Origin: Candidatus Poseidoniales archaeon
Lineage (GTDB): Archaea > Thermoplasmatota > Poseidoniia > Poseidoniales > Poseidoniaceae
Reading direction: 5' to 3'
Assembly (NCBI GenBank): GCA_003602485.1
Contig: QQSD01000008.1
Location: forward strand, 1 to 37,207
Length of the DNA stretch: 37,207 nucleotides
The notes beneath the pieces are model-generated. The model had not been told where the DNA came from. It was given only the letters and a program-made list of their open reading frames with translations, and did no database searches. The position numbers were made by a program, and so were the translations under genes. This document shows, in pieces, positions 24,074 through 32,723 of the stretch (its first letter is position 1; each line of letters starts with the position of its first letter).

Positions 24074-24559
24074 ATGTCAAATGCCATCTTGATTGTGATA
24101 TATGCTGTTTCAGCCATACTCACACTTCTTCCCTTATGGTCTTGGGCTCTTGGCCGCTGGTATCAGGCCGGCCTTGTGTCAAAACTCAATGAGAATGAAA
24201 AACTCATAGGAAGCATACTTGACGATAAAATGTCAATATCTACCTCAAACAAGATATCTCTCCTAGGAGCAGAATACTCCACGTTGCTTCATGTGAGTTT
24301 GTGCGTCGGCCCATCAGTGGGACAAATCTTCTTCATGTGGTTAAAGAGTCTTTTCGGGGGGCGTCTTCATTCTTACGACGTCGTTTTGGATTTCGGACGA
24401 AGAGAAGCCTTGTTGCGACTTAAGCAACAAGCAGCGGAGCGCGGATGCACGTCGATTGTCAACATTCGGATTGAAACCTCCGTCGTCTCTTTTGCTAAAA
24501 CACAGAATAGCAAGCAGGCCTCAGTAGAGTTTCTTGCATTCGCCACGGGTATTCGTTGA
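24074..24559 (+). CDS. membrane-anchored YbjQ-like paralogue
   Basis: 161 residues with an N-terminal membrane helix (residues about 4-28, ILIVIYAVSAILTLLPLW) and a soluble part whose end resembles the preceding YbjQ protein: LLRLKQQAAERGCTSIVNIR against AIQRMMIDAHARGANGIVNV, and a terminal strand VEFLAFATGI. I read it as a diverged paralogue that anchors to the membrane; this rests on those matches by eye. It starts 9 bases after the first YbjQ gene and is probably in the same operon, so the two may form one mixed complex. Confidence 0.65.
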   Translation: MSNAILIVIYAVSAILTLLPLWSWALGRWYQAGLVSKLNENEKLIGSILDDKMSISTSNKISLLGAEYSTLLHVSLCVGPSVGQIFFMWLKSLFGGRLHSYDVVLDFGRREALLRLKQQAAERGCTSIVNIRIETSVVSFAKTQNSKQASVEFLAFATGIR

Positions 24560-24561
24560 GA

Positions 24562-25044
24562 TCATTCCCACTTCTCGCGGAACTCACTATCTCGTTGCTG
24601 AGCAGCATCGTCGGTTGGTGCTTCATCAGGTTGATGTTCACCAGGGTCAATGAAGAGCGGTTCATCCTCAACCTCGTCTTCGGACTCGATGTGGAATCTG
24701 TAACGGGAGCGGAAAAAACGCTTGAAATCCTCTCTATTTGTTGGAGCATTCGCTGACCCATCCTTGGGTCCACTTGTTTCGTATTGTTCTGCCTGTTTCC
24801 GCTGACGGAGTCGTTGTCTCCAATACATCTTGAAGGCTCGGAACGTGATGTCCATGTCCTCGTCAAGCGGCATACTTTCTGGCCATTCCAACTGGTCGGC
24901 AAGATGGCTAAATTGATTCAATGCAACAAGGAATGCTTCAAGGTCGCTTCCATAAAGTTCCTCATCTGTTGGAGTAGGCACGGTTTCATTCTCGCTTTCT
25001 CGTTCTCTTCTTGGTTCGTTGTCTTCAGGTTCGTCTCCAGTCAT
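24562..25044 (-). CDS. unknown acidic protein
   Basis: Not recognised. 160 residues, strongly charged: acidic at both ends (EPEDNEPRRERESENE; SEDEVEDEPLF) around a basic helix-rich centre (KMYWRQRLRQRKQAEQYE and REDFKRFFRSRYRF). No membrane segment or Cys cluster. The frame is open to 25359, but that part runs against the riboflavin kinase gene; ATG at 25044 is used, 84 bases from the divergent ribK. Confidence 0.55.
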   Translation of the reverse strand: MTGDEPEDNEPRRERESENETVPTPTDEELYGSDLEAFLVALNQFSHLADQLEWPESMPLDEDMDITFRAFKMYWRQRLRQRKQAEQYETSGPKDGSANAPTNREDFKRFFRSRYRFHIESEDEVEDEPLFIDPGEHQPDEAPTDDAAQQRDSEFREKWE

Positions 25045-25128
25045 GGGAACGTAATCTCTTGAGTCCTTATGAACGATTGAACTGGTTGAGAACGCACCCT
25101 CAATAAGGAAGATTGTCACGCAGCAAAT

Positions 25129-25593
25129 ATGGACCTCTCTGGAGCAGTAAGCAGTGGCCTTGGACGCGCCCATGTATTCATGGCACAACCACACTACCAA
25201 GACCAATTCCAAGCAATTCTCGGACAGAAAGCATGGCCAGGGACACTTAACATTACTATCGAACCCGAAATGTTGAGTCAATACATCGCCCTGCGTCAAA
25301 AAGCGGGAATTGATACCTTGGACGCTCCTGAAACAGCGAGAAATACCGCCAAAGAGCATGATGTGAGTGATTACCCTCTTGTTCGGATTCGAGGTTTTCT
25401 TCGTGACGGAGTTTCTTTTGGCGGAGCATCAGCCTTCAAAGGACGAATCACTTCAAAGGGAGAATCAATTGATTGCGCTCTCTTAATTCCGGATTTGACC
25501 CGACACGTGGACGTCATTGAAGTCATCTCTCCCGCATTTTTGAGAGAACACTTTGACCTCACAGACGGTGACATTGTGACACTTTCACTTTGA
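25129..25593 (+). CDS. ribK: archaeal riboflavin kinase (CTP-dependent, DUF120)
   Basis: Phosphorylates riboflavin to FMN using CTP, as in the archaeal DUF120/RibK family. 154 residues. Family signs: SGAVSSGLGRAHVFMAQPHY at the N-terminus, the PGTLNITIEPE turn, IRGFLRDGVSFGG, and DVIEVISPAFLRE followed by LTDGDIVTLSL. Some RibK proteins carry an N-terminal helix-turn-helix; this one lacks it. The gene stands alone, converging with truA (9-base overlap). Confidence 0.9.
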   Translation: MDLSGAVSSGLGRAHVFMAQPHYQDQFQAILGQKAWPGTLNITIEPEMLSQYIALRQKAGIDTLDAPETARNTAKEHDVSDYPLVRIRGFLRDGVSFGGASAFKGRITSKGESIDCALLIPDLTRHVDVIEVISPAFLREHFDLTDGDIVTLSL

Positions 25594-26502
25594 ATTGGTG
25601 TGGTAGACGTCATCCAACGTACCAATCTCTGCCCATTCATTGTAGAGCATGGTCTTCATCTCATTCTGGGCTGCCCGTTGCCATCGTCCCATTTTGGTCC
25701 GTTCAGCAGACCGCCCTTGTGGTGGTGCAGAAAACATCGTTGAATGGGTGCTTCTAGGGAGCGGGAATTCAGTCCATTCAACGCCCCAAAGTATGAGCCA
25801 TTGGGAAGGTGCAACACCAAAATCTACGGGTGTAAGGGGTTTATCAATCGCAGATTGAATCTGGTCAGCTGTAAGCTCACCTGTTGCCAATTGGAACAAC
25901 GCATTGGCGACTCTTCGAACTTGATTCCAAAGGAAGGCTTCGCCAATGATTTCAAACCCTACGAGTCGTCCATTTTCCAGCCATGGAGTGGTGCTAATGA
26001 TGGTCCGCATCGGGTTTTTGCCCTCTTCAAGTCGGGCGAAATTACGTGCATCATAGGTCCCCACGAAGAGGTTCAACCATGATGCAAATTGGGCGTGGTC
26101 AGGTTCCTTCCAAAACTCCATGCCCTCAAGGCGGTATCTGTATACTCGGTGAAGTGCCATTCGAGGATTGTAGTCCTTATCGACTTCCTCTACGGTGAGG
26201 AAAGCAATGTTTGGATCCAAGCGGTCGTCAACCGCTCTGATGATTTTACGAGGTGTGAGGACGGCCCACAAATCGGCGTCCATGTCAACAATTCCTCCGT
26301 TGATGCGAACATGAACACCAGCATCAGTACGGCTTGAGAGCACCAGATAGTGTTCTCCATCTTCTTTTGACAACCACTTCAACGAACGAAACACACGAAT
26401 GAGTTCTCCCTGAACTGTTTTCACATCGGGCTGAATTTGACTCCCGTGAAACTCATCACCAAGGTAGCCGATTCGGAAAAAGAGGCGAACGGTGTTGGCC
26501 AC
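25585..26502 (-). CDS. truA: tRNA pseudouridine synthase TruA
   Basis: Forms pseudouridine at positions 38-40 in tRNA. 305 residues, including LSSRTDAGVHVRING with the catalytic Asp60. N-terminal FRIGYLGDEFHGSQIQPD and the later ALHRVYRYRLEGMEFW and FLWNQVRRVANAL blocks match the TruA family. The start is a GTG preceded by AGGAGAGGAG, a strong ribosome site. It begins 12 bases after the end of the gene 26515-27033 and probably shares its transcript. Confidence 0.93.
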   Translation of the reverse strand: MANTVRLFFRIGYLGDEFHGSQIQPDVKTVQGELIRVFRSLKWLSKEDGEHYLVLSSRTDAGVHVRINGGIVDMDADLWAVLTPRKIIRAVDDRLDPNIAFLTVEEVDKDYNPRMALHRVYRYRLEGMEFWKEPDHAQFASWLNLFVGTYDARNFARLEEGKNPMRTIISTTPWLENGRLVGFEIIGEAFLWNQVRRVANALFQLATGELTADQIQSAIDKPLTPVDFGVAPSQWLILWGVEWTEFPLPRSTHSTMFSAPPQGRSAERTKMGRWQRAAQNEMKTMLYNEWAEIGTLDDVYHTNSK

Positions 26503-26514
26503 CTACTCCTCTCC

Positions 26515-27033
26515 TTATTCATCAGAGTTCAAGGTGGCAATAGCCTCTTCTGAGGTGTATCCAAGAGCACCAACGGCCCACTCGAGTGCCTGCTTTAACC
26601 AAGGCTGAATCATTGGATTTTTCCGGCTCGGGTCCATGACTTCGATGGCATCAACTAGATTTCGACTTGCGGTGAAGAGGACTTCATCAACAGGGATGTC
26701 CTCCAATTCCAAACGAGTAGCATAGCGTTGAAATTCTTTGACTGCAACTGGAATTCGGCGGCACTCCAATGCAAAGGATGCAAAGTCAGCGATGTATTCC
26801 ATGTTCTCTTCATCAAGTTCCATGGCTTTTTTGTAAGCGTTCATGATTTTCCGGCCTGGTATCACGTCGTCTTGTGCTTCCATGTTTTTCATGTTTCCAA
26901 ATTCTGCCCACATGTGGTGAAGTTGAGCAACATCACCGTTGCTGGCAATCTTCGAATCAAGGTCGGCCATGGCTCCATCAAGGTCGCCGTTTCTAAACAA
27001 TTCAATAGGTGTTGCAAGCAATTCTTCACTCAT
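26515..27033 (-). CDS. TPR-like helical protein
   Basis: Not assigned to a family. 172 residues, all-helical in appearance: helix pairs such as PIELFRNGDLDGAMADLDSK and NAYKKAMELDEENMEYIADF resemble TPR units (Ala/Leu spacing, NxxYxxAMELD). The rest is an uninterrupted run of acidic helices. Such proteins usually act as protein-protein scaffolds. The open frame goes up to 27105, but the ATG at 27033 follows GGAG and starts the first helix. It lies between truA and the PH-domain membrane protein. Confidence 0.6.
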   Translation of the reverse strand: MSEELLATPIELFRNGDLDGAMADLDSKIASNGDVAQLHHMWAEFGNMKNMEAQDDVIPGRKIMNAYKKAMELDEENMEYIADFASFALECRRIPVAVKEFQRYATRLELEDIPVDEVLFTASRNLVDAIEVMDPSRKNPMIQPWLKQALEWAVGALGYTSEEAIATLNSDE

Positions 27034-27105
27034 GATATGCATCTCCAAGTCGGCGTGGTGGATGGTGCTTTTCAAGCCTCCCACAGGCATTCTTCCTCTG
27101 CCCAA

Positions 27106-28137
27106 TCAACTCTCATCGGCTGAGATAGCATCTTTGAGGTCTTCGAGAAGGTTGGATGAAGAGTGTTTTTTGTGCATTTCATTCAACAAAAGCTTGGTGC
27201 TTTCCCACTTTCGAATCTTGTAAAAGCAGTGCTTTGGGTCAGGGTCAACACGGCGAGATGTTCGCTGGTAGGTGAGGAATGCAAAGAAAGAACGAAGGAA
27301 ACCCTTGCTGACTTTTGTTCCGGTGGCGTCGTCTGCCCCATCGCTGGTCCCGGGTACTTTCCCACCCGCATTAACGCCAACGGTTTCATCAACCAGGCCT
27401 ACGCCTGAATCCGTCATGATGGTCACGGTAGCGTAGCCGAGCATGGTTCCCATAGGAGTTCGCTCAACCATCACTTCAGAGATACGGTCGAAGAGGATTC
27501 TTCGGTGCGACCTCGAGAGCAAGAAACTATGCTGGAAAATGACAGCATTGGTGGTCACAGCGTAGGAGAAACTGCGCTGGTATTTCCAAGTAGCACCCCA
27601 AAAGAGAATGGCGAAGATGGCTCCGAAGATGATGTAATTATAATCAAAGGGAATGAAATCATAGGCTCCGGCTTCTGCACCAAAGACTGCAGCAATAGCG
27701 CTCACGACGTTGTCAATTGAGATGATGACGGGCATGAATGTAATTACCAAAAGGGCGATTGTGACCCAGCGCCCTGAGGTAGAGACATTCAGCATTCTGT
27801 TGACCCATGTAATGAATCCCATGACCAGCACGAAGCCAATCGGTACGGATTCACTTCCAGTCAGTGCAATGAGGCTGCTGACGATTCGTAGTGCCAACGA
27901 AGCATCATCCGATGCATTGACTCCGTTTCCGAAGAGGAAATGGACTGCGAACATAATCCCTCCAAGGATGTACATGCCCAGGAAAGCCAGGGTGCTCGGC
28001 CTTGCTTCACCGTCCGGCAACACGCTCTCACCTGTGATCAGGCGATATTTTTTCTTTAGCGACTCGGTTTGAGTGGCTTGAACAGATTCTTCTGTCAAGG
28101 TTTCTTTGACTTCGGCTTCTTGGTTTTCTTCTGACAT
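27106..28137 (-). CDS. membrane protein with bacterial PH (bPH2/DUF304-like) domain
   Basis: 343 residues. An acidic N-terminal segment and then four or so membrane helices (STLAFLGMYILGGIMFAVHF, VLVMGFITWVNR, VTIALLVITFMPVI, NYIIFGAIFAILFW), followed by a soluble domain of beta-rich character: VTTNAVIFQHSFLLSRSHRR and ILFDRISEVMVERTP then YATVTIMTDSG, which resembles the bPH2/DUF304 family motif around an IxxxxI..V.. core. The C-terminal region is charged. Role unknown; such proteins are membrane-linked regulators or scaffolds. The ATG at 28137 follows AAGAGG by 7 bases; the longer frame to 28461 would overlap the lipocalin-like gene. Confidence 0.7.
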   Translation of the reverse strand: MSEENQEAEVKETLTEESVQATQTESLKKKYRLITGESVLPDGEARPSTLAFLGMYILGGIMFAVHFLFGNGVNASDDASLALRIVSSLIALTGSESVPIGFVLVMGFITWVNRMLNVSTSGRWVTIALLVITFMPVIISIDNVVSAIAAVFGAEAGAYDFIPFDYNYIIFGAIFAILFWGATWKYQRSFSYAVTTNAVIFQHSFLLSRSHRRILFDRISEVMVERTPMGTMLGYATVTIMTDSGVGLVDETVGVNAGGKVPGTSDGADDATGTKVSKGFLRSFFAFLTYQRTSRRVDPDPKHCFYKIRKWESTKLLLNEMHKKHSSSNLLEDLKDAISADES

Positions 28138-28204
28138 TACAAGGCCTCTTGGTAGGTGGTGGGTGATGTGAATCAAATACCTTGCCCCGTTTTTGGGTAT
28201 AATT

Positions 28205-29410
28205 TCAATGGAGTATGCCCCAAGCGTGTTCGGCATTCCCTCGTGCCCAACCATAATCTGAACGTGTCCGTAGGCCGTGTTCATCCTTGATTTCGAGACG
28301 TACGACCTCCAAGGGGTATTCGTTGTAGGTGAGGTGTGACCAGAGGCCACCACGCGTTGGTTGGTCAAAGTGCCAGTGAGCCCGCTCAACTGCTTCAACG
28401 ACAAATTTGATGCTCGTTCTTCCGTTCCACATGTGTACGTTAAACTTCGGAAGCGGAGCACCGGGAGTCTGTCCGTGTGGCCCCTCTCTACGGGATGAGA
28501 CCTCTTTTGAGACGGTTACACGGGCGAACTTTTCGGTTCGTTGATGTTTAGCATCGTGGAACAACCCTCCTTGCGAGAGTGCAATATGTTGAATGTCTCG
28601 TCGCTTCCACGGACGAGGATTTCGTGAAGTCATGGTAGGTGAGAGGTGAGGCAGGAACCAATCCATGTACGACCCATCTTCAAAATGGAGCACTCCCCAA
28701 TACCAAGGTGGTGAGGGTGCTTGGACACATACCTTCTGGAAATAGGCAGTTCCCGTGACCTCTTTTTCGTCAATGACTCCCTTCACTTTGGTTCCGTGAA
28801 CGCGAAGTATGTCATAGCCCATGTTTGCAGCATAGGTTGCATTGGACGGGCGAGCAATTGACATGGCAGGGTTCCACGGAGTTAATTCAAGTTGCATCGT
28901 TTTGGGTGCACCACCCTTGATTGCCGCATCGTCGCCTTTGAGATTGAGCCAAAAATGTGACAGGTCACTGGCCAATCCCATGGAGAGGTCTTCATCAAGC
29001 AGAGGAGATACAGCCCCTCCTCCTTCGCCTTTGCCTTTGCCTGGCCACTGCGGATGGAGGTCGTCCATGACGATCATGTTGCTCTTTCTCTTGATGTACG
29101 GCTCGTGCATGTTCGTTCCATCAAACCACCAAGCACAGACCATACCGTCGAGAATCAAAGCCTTGTCTTCATCAACACCCGGCCGTCCACGTGGCAGCCA
29201 TGGTGTACCGCTCACTTCTACACGGTCGTTGTCTTTGGTTGACCACAATACCATGAGTTGTTGACCCCACGGACGTCCTTCGTCATCGTCAAGCATGACA
29301 AGCCACCACCACCAATCCCAGGTTAGGTGCCACAACGGTGGGCGAATTGCAAGTTTCCACATCGTTGAGAAATCACCGGCGAAGGCTGGAGGTGTCGTAG
29401 GTTGTGGCAT
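28205..29410 (-). CDS. CrtC/AttH-like lipocalin-fold protein (tentative)
   Basis: 401 residues, soluble, Trp-rich. The pattern VTGTAYFQKV with PPWYWGVLHFEDGSYMDWF resembles the GxxWxDxxW plus GWxWfxxxxxDG signature of the CrtC/AttH (hydroxyneurosporene synthase-like) family, which has two lipocalin-type barrels; TWDWWWWLVMLDDDEG near the N-terminus may be the first-barrel equivalent. CrtC hydrates carotenoids; AttH occurs next to ABC transporter genes (attEFG). Here the gene follows two ABC ATPase/permease pairs on the same strand, which fits an AttH-like role in lipid or hydrophobic-substrate handling better than carotenoid synthesis. Match is by eye, so moderate confidence. Start ATG with GAGGTGAT just before. 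Confidence 0.5.
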   Translation of the reverse strand: MPQPTTPPAFAGDFSTMWKLAIRPPLWHLTWDWWWWLVMLDDDEGRPWGQQLMVLWSTKDNDRVEVSGTPWLPRGRPGVDEDKALILDGMVCAWWFDGTNMHEPYIKRKSNMIVMDDLHPQWPGKGKGEGGGAVSPLLDEDLSMGLASDLSHFWLNLKGDDAAIKGGAPKTMQLELTPWNPAMSIARPSNATYAANMGYDILRVHGTKVKGVIDEKEVTGTAYFQKVCVQAPSPPWYWGVLHFEDGSYMDWFLPHLSPTMTSRNPRPWKRRDIQHIALSQGGLFHDAKHQRTEKFARVTVSKEVSSRREGPHGQTPGAPLPKFNVHMWNGRTSIKFVVEAVERAHWHFDQPTRGGLWSHLTYNEYPLEVVRLEIKDEHGLRTRSDYGWARGNAEHAWGILH

Positions 29411-29419
29411 GGAATCACC

Positions 29420-30724
29420 TCACTCGATTTCTTTGGATTTGAACAAGACTCCGCCGAGGAACCAACACGAGGCTGCTTGGAACAGTAGAACAACGACGGA
29501 CACAACGATGGTAGCCAGTGCACCCAAGCCAAGGCCTGGCGTCGAAGCAAAGATTTGCAAGGCCTCTGCCCCTTCAAGCGATTCACTACCACCGCTGTCA
29601 AACCACATTCCTATTTCGATCATCAGTGGTGTGTCCGTCCAGGTCAGTGCTGCTCCAGCATCAACGATGTTCATCGCCCAACCGATGACGGAAAATCTGA
29701 GAATGGATGCATCAGGTGCACCGAGTGTGGTGAGGATCATGCCCAATTCCCATGCGGCAAAGGGAAGTGCAAGTATGATGCCGTGTTTCCACATGACTCC
29801 AAGCATACAAAATAGCATGCCGTAGACGAGAATCGCCAATAAGGCGGCCAACCAAATGGATAACCAAACACCAAGGTCTTGCAGTCTGAAGAACCCTTCA
29901 CTTGGCCCTGCCAGTCCGAATACGATGACCTCGAGGAGAATGAGAATGGTGACATAAGGCCAGGCAAGAGCGAGGAACCCAAGCATTCGGTAGAGGAAGA
30001 CTTCGGTACGAGCAATTGGCTTTGCGAGCATGAAATGCATGGTTCCCGAGGTCATTTCGTTACGGATTAACCCCGTAGCCATGAAGAGGGGGACAAAAAT
30101 CCCAATCAAGAAGACGAATCCAAATTTGCCCAAGGCCAACACCGAGGCACGGTGAATGGCTTCTCGAGCATATGCAGCATCATCTGGGTCTTCGTCGACA
30201 TTGGTGTCTCCTTCGATGGCGATTCCGTCGCCATAAAGCGCATTGACCATGCGAACATCGCAGGGAATACCGTTGTTATTGCTGTCTTTTTGAGATGCCG
30301 TCCGTGCATCAGTACGGCAGTCTCCGTCATCATCATAGCCATGACTTCCAGCTACCAATGCATCCCAATCAATGTCGTCTTCGTTGACCCATACACTGGG
30401 GTCATCGGGCTCAACTGGAGGGGTGAGTAAACCAGGATGGGAATTCTCGTTGTAGATGTCGGTTCCGTAAACGACCTCTTGACCGTTAGGGTAGCCGTCA
30501 CCGTCGGTGTCGATTGAATCCCCATCGTTATCAATCGCATCATAATCACGCACCATCCCGTCGATGTAAAACATGGTCAATATAGCCATGGCTGCAAAGC
30601 CAACGCCAAATACGACCCAGGTCGACAGACGCTTTCGTTGCTGTTTGAGCGTGAACTCAGCGACAGCCATCGCCTTTCTATCCACGCCCTTCCAAAGGCT
30701 GCGAGACGAACTGTCACTGCTCAT
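29420..30724 (-). CDS. ABC-2 type permease with Asp-rich outside loop
   Basis: Membrane subunit of an ABC transporter, 434 residues. One N-terminal helix (about 36-55), then a hydrophilic stretch of about 120 residues that faces outside and contains calcium-binding-like elements: DNDGDSIDTDGDGYPNGQE, of the thrombospondin type-3/EF-hand-like DxDxDG form, and DDDGDCRTDARTASQKDSNN with a later GIPCD giving two Cys. After this come about five more helices, including IFVPLFMATGLIRNEMTSGT and LAKPIARTEVFLYR, which match the ABC-2 permease signature. The start overlaps the end of the ATPase gene 30721-31710 by 4 bases, so this pair works together. Substrate unknown. Confidence 0.88.
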   Translation of the reverse strand: MSSDSSSRSLWKGVDRKAMAVAEFTLKQQRKRLSTWVVFGVGFAAMAILTMFYIDGMVRDYDAIDNDGDSIDTDGDGYPNGQEVVYGTDIYNENSHPGLLTPPVEPDDPSVWVNEDDIDWDALVAGSHGYDDDGDCRTDARTASQKDSNNNGIPCDVRMVNALYGDGIAIEGDTNVDEDPDDAAYAREAIHRASVLALGKFGFVFLIGIFVPLFMATGLIRNEMTSGTMHFMLAKPIARTEVFLYRMLGFLALAWPYVTILILLEVIVFGLAGPSEGFFRLQDLGVWLSIWLAALLAILVYGMLFCMLGVMWKHGIILALPFAAWELGMILTTLGAPDASILRFSVIGWAMNIVDAGAALTWTDTPLMIEIGMWFDSGGSESLEGAEALQIFASTPGLGLGALATIVVSVVVLLFQAASCWFLGGVLFKSKEIE

Positions 30725-31710
30725 GAACTCCCTCCGGTAAGATAATTCAACAGGGATTCCAAATCATCATCTGGATTATCAATTTCTGATACATCATGAC
30801 CGTTGTTTACAATGAGGCCTGGTAATTCTGCATGCAGTTCTCCGAAGTGATACGTTTGAATGAGTAATTCGTGGTCGTTTGGAAAACTCAAGCCGTAAAC
30901 TGCTGGGTGCCCAAGAATGTCCTTTGCAAGTGCTCGAGCGTCCGTACCCACCAAACGGATGGTGTGCGGAATTTGGTCGAGTCGTTCTCGAATGGCATGA
31001 AGATTGCCCAGCGCCACCAACTTACCGTGGTGGAGGATGATGATTTGCTCTGTGATGCGCTCAATCTCACTCAAAATGTGACTGCTCACAAGGACTGTTC
31101 TACCCATTTTGCCTAACTCCCGTATTACGTTCATGATGGTAGTCCTCGCCAACGGGTCGCAGCCCTGGAGGGGCTCATCGAGAATAATCAAGTCAGGATC
31201 GTTGACCAAGGCGTGTGCGATTTTGGTTCGTTGCCGCATGCCCTTTGAAAATCTCCCTATTTCTTTGTTAGCAACTTCGCCCAGTCCAACGAACTCCAAG
31301 ACTCGCGTCGCTTCGGCTGTGGCTTCATCTCTGGTCATGCCGTGAAGTCGTGCAAAGGTACTCACGAAGTCCAATGCCGTCATCCAATCATGCATTTTTT
31401 CATGTTCGGGTACGAAGCCAACTCGTGCGTAGGGGGCTGGATTTTTCCACGGATTAACGCCGAAGAGTTTGACCTCGCCCGAAGAGGGCCGCAATTTCCC
31501 CATGAGGAGTTTGAAGAGCGTGGATTTACCAGCTCCATTCATGCCCAATATACCGGTGACACCTCCTGAAAGGCCCAGAGTGATATTACTCAAGGCATGA
31601 ATTCGCCCGTATGTTTTCGACACTCCTTGGAAGTACACGACCGGTGCCTGTGGATTGGCAGGTGGTGTAACCTGATTGGATGCACCTTGCTGCGAAAGGT
31701 CGGGTATCAT
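30721..31710 (-). CDS. ABC transporter ATPase
   Basis: 329 residues. Walker A GMNGAGKS, Q-loop region FVPEHEKMHDWM, signature FSKGMRQR, Walker B DLIILDEPL, and a His switch in VSSHIL. The C-terminal extension (HTIRLVGTDARALAKD onward) is the type seen with ABC-2 permeases. It powers the permease encoded by 29420-30724, with which it overlaps by 4 bases, and itself overlaps the upstream permease 31707-32723 by 4 bases. Acts at the cytoplasmic face of the membrane. Confidence 0.95.
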   Translation of the reverse strand: MIPDLSQQGASNQVTPPANPQAPVVYFQGVSKTYGRIHALSNITLGLSGGVTGILGMNGAGKSTLFKLLMGKLRPSSGEVKLFGVNPWKNPAPYARVGFVPEHEKMHDWMTALDFVSTFARLHGMTRDEATAEATRVLEFVGLGEVANKEIGRFSKGMRQRTKIAHALVNDPDLIILDEPLQGCDPLARTTIMNVIRELGKMGRTVLVSSHILSEIERITEQIIILHHGKLVALGNLHAIRERLDQIPHTIRLVGTDARALAKDILGHPAVYGLSFPNDHELLIQTYHFGELHAELPGLIVNNGHDVSEIDNPDDDLESLLNYLTGGSS

Positions 31711-32723
31711 TCACGAGTCACCTCCATTGAAGAGACACGGGTTGCTAAAATGTACAACGCTGCAGCGTTCATGGCAAGAAGCGAGACCAGCGAATAGGTC
31801 CACGGATATTGGTCGTAAGTGGGTTGGGTGCCGATGATGGCTTGGCCCACGTGGGCAACACAGTCGTAGGGTGAGAGGAGATAGAGAATTTCTCTCTCAA
31901 ATAAATTCTTGACGATACTTGCAAGTGTCTTGGTGCCAAATACGATGGCGAGGAGTCCAATTCCTGGGAAAAAACGTCCTCGTGAAACGCTCGACAGGCT
32001 CAGTCCTAGACTGGTATAGGTCACGATGAGAATGGTTCCCGCTATGAGTCCTGCTAGGAACATCGGAAACACATCAATCATCCATGACCAACCGCGTCCA
32101 AAGGCCAAAATCTCTGCGAGGAAATAGATGAAGTAGGTCAACAATACGACGAAGGATTGAATCAAAACGACAGAGAGGTACTTCATCCCGATGTAGTCAA
32201 ATCTTGAAACAGGCCTTGAGAAATAAAGCGCAGATGTGCCGTGATGGCGGTCTTCTGAGATGACACCACCGACCAAGAGTGCGGCTACGATTGGATACCA
32301 GAGCACGTTGCGAGGGAAAAACCCGAGAACGTGTCCGTAGAGATTATCACGGTTGACGCCAAACCACGAATGGACTTCTGCGCTGCCAATCAAACTCGCA
32401 AGCAGCGTCATAGCAGCATCGCCAAGCGAAGCCAAGAATGCAATCAGAATGAAAATTCGCGTTGGCATCGACCACGGCCGATGGCCCTTCTTGAAAATAC
32501 CCAAGAGATGATGGCGTAGGATGGACCAATTCCGCATCCAACGAGGGTTGAGTATGCCGTTCCACTGCGTGTATTCTTGTTCAAAAATTTCTCCGCTTTT
32601 GGCAGTTGACGCTGCGCTCGTTGAGACATCGGACTCGTCTCCCGTATTCGCACCCCATGCAACGTCCATCCTACCCTGCCCGGTAACTGGAGCGTCTGGT
32701 GTGAGTTCTTCAGGGTCGCTCAT
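31707..32723 (-). CDS. ABC-2 type permease
   Basis: 338 residues with about six membrane helices in the typical ABC-2 order, including GVISEDRHHGTSALYFSRP, the conserved short cytoplasmic element (E-D/E-x-x-x-G-T) before a helix, and QSFVVLLTYFIYFLAEIL. An acidic N-terminal segment of about 60 residues precedes the first helix. It overlaps both neighbouring ATPase genes by 4 bases and probably pairs with the upstream one (32720-33766). Not further assigned. Confidence 0.88.
   Translation of the reverse strand: MSDPEELTPDAPVTGQGRMDVAWGANTGDESDVSTSAASTAKSGEIFEQEYTQWNGILNPRWMRNWSILRHHLLGIFKKGHRPWSMPTRIFILIAFLASLGDAAMTLLASLIGSAEVHSWFGVNRDNLYGHVLGFFPRNVLWYPIVAALLVGGVISEDRHHGTSALYFSRPVSRFDYIGMKYLSVVLIQSFVVLLTYFIYFLAEILAFGRGWSWMIDVFPMFLAGLIAGTILIVTYTSLGLSLSSVSRGRFFPGIGLLAIVFGTKTLASIVKNLFEREILYLLSPYDCVAHVGQAIIGTQPTYDQYPWTYSLVSLLAMNAAALYILATRVSSMEVTRE

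Noticed and set aside
25045-25359. N-terminal extension of the acidic protein across the start of ribK
   Set aside because: It runs antisense to the well-supported riboflavin kinase, with a Cys-rich composition unlike the rest of the protein.
28138-28461. N-terminal extension of the PH-domain membrane protein
   Set aside because: It overlaps the end of the lipocalin-like gene in another frame; the ATG at 28137 has a ribosome site and starts an acidic segment.
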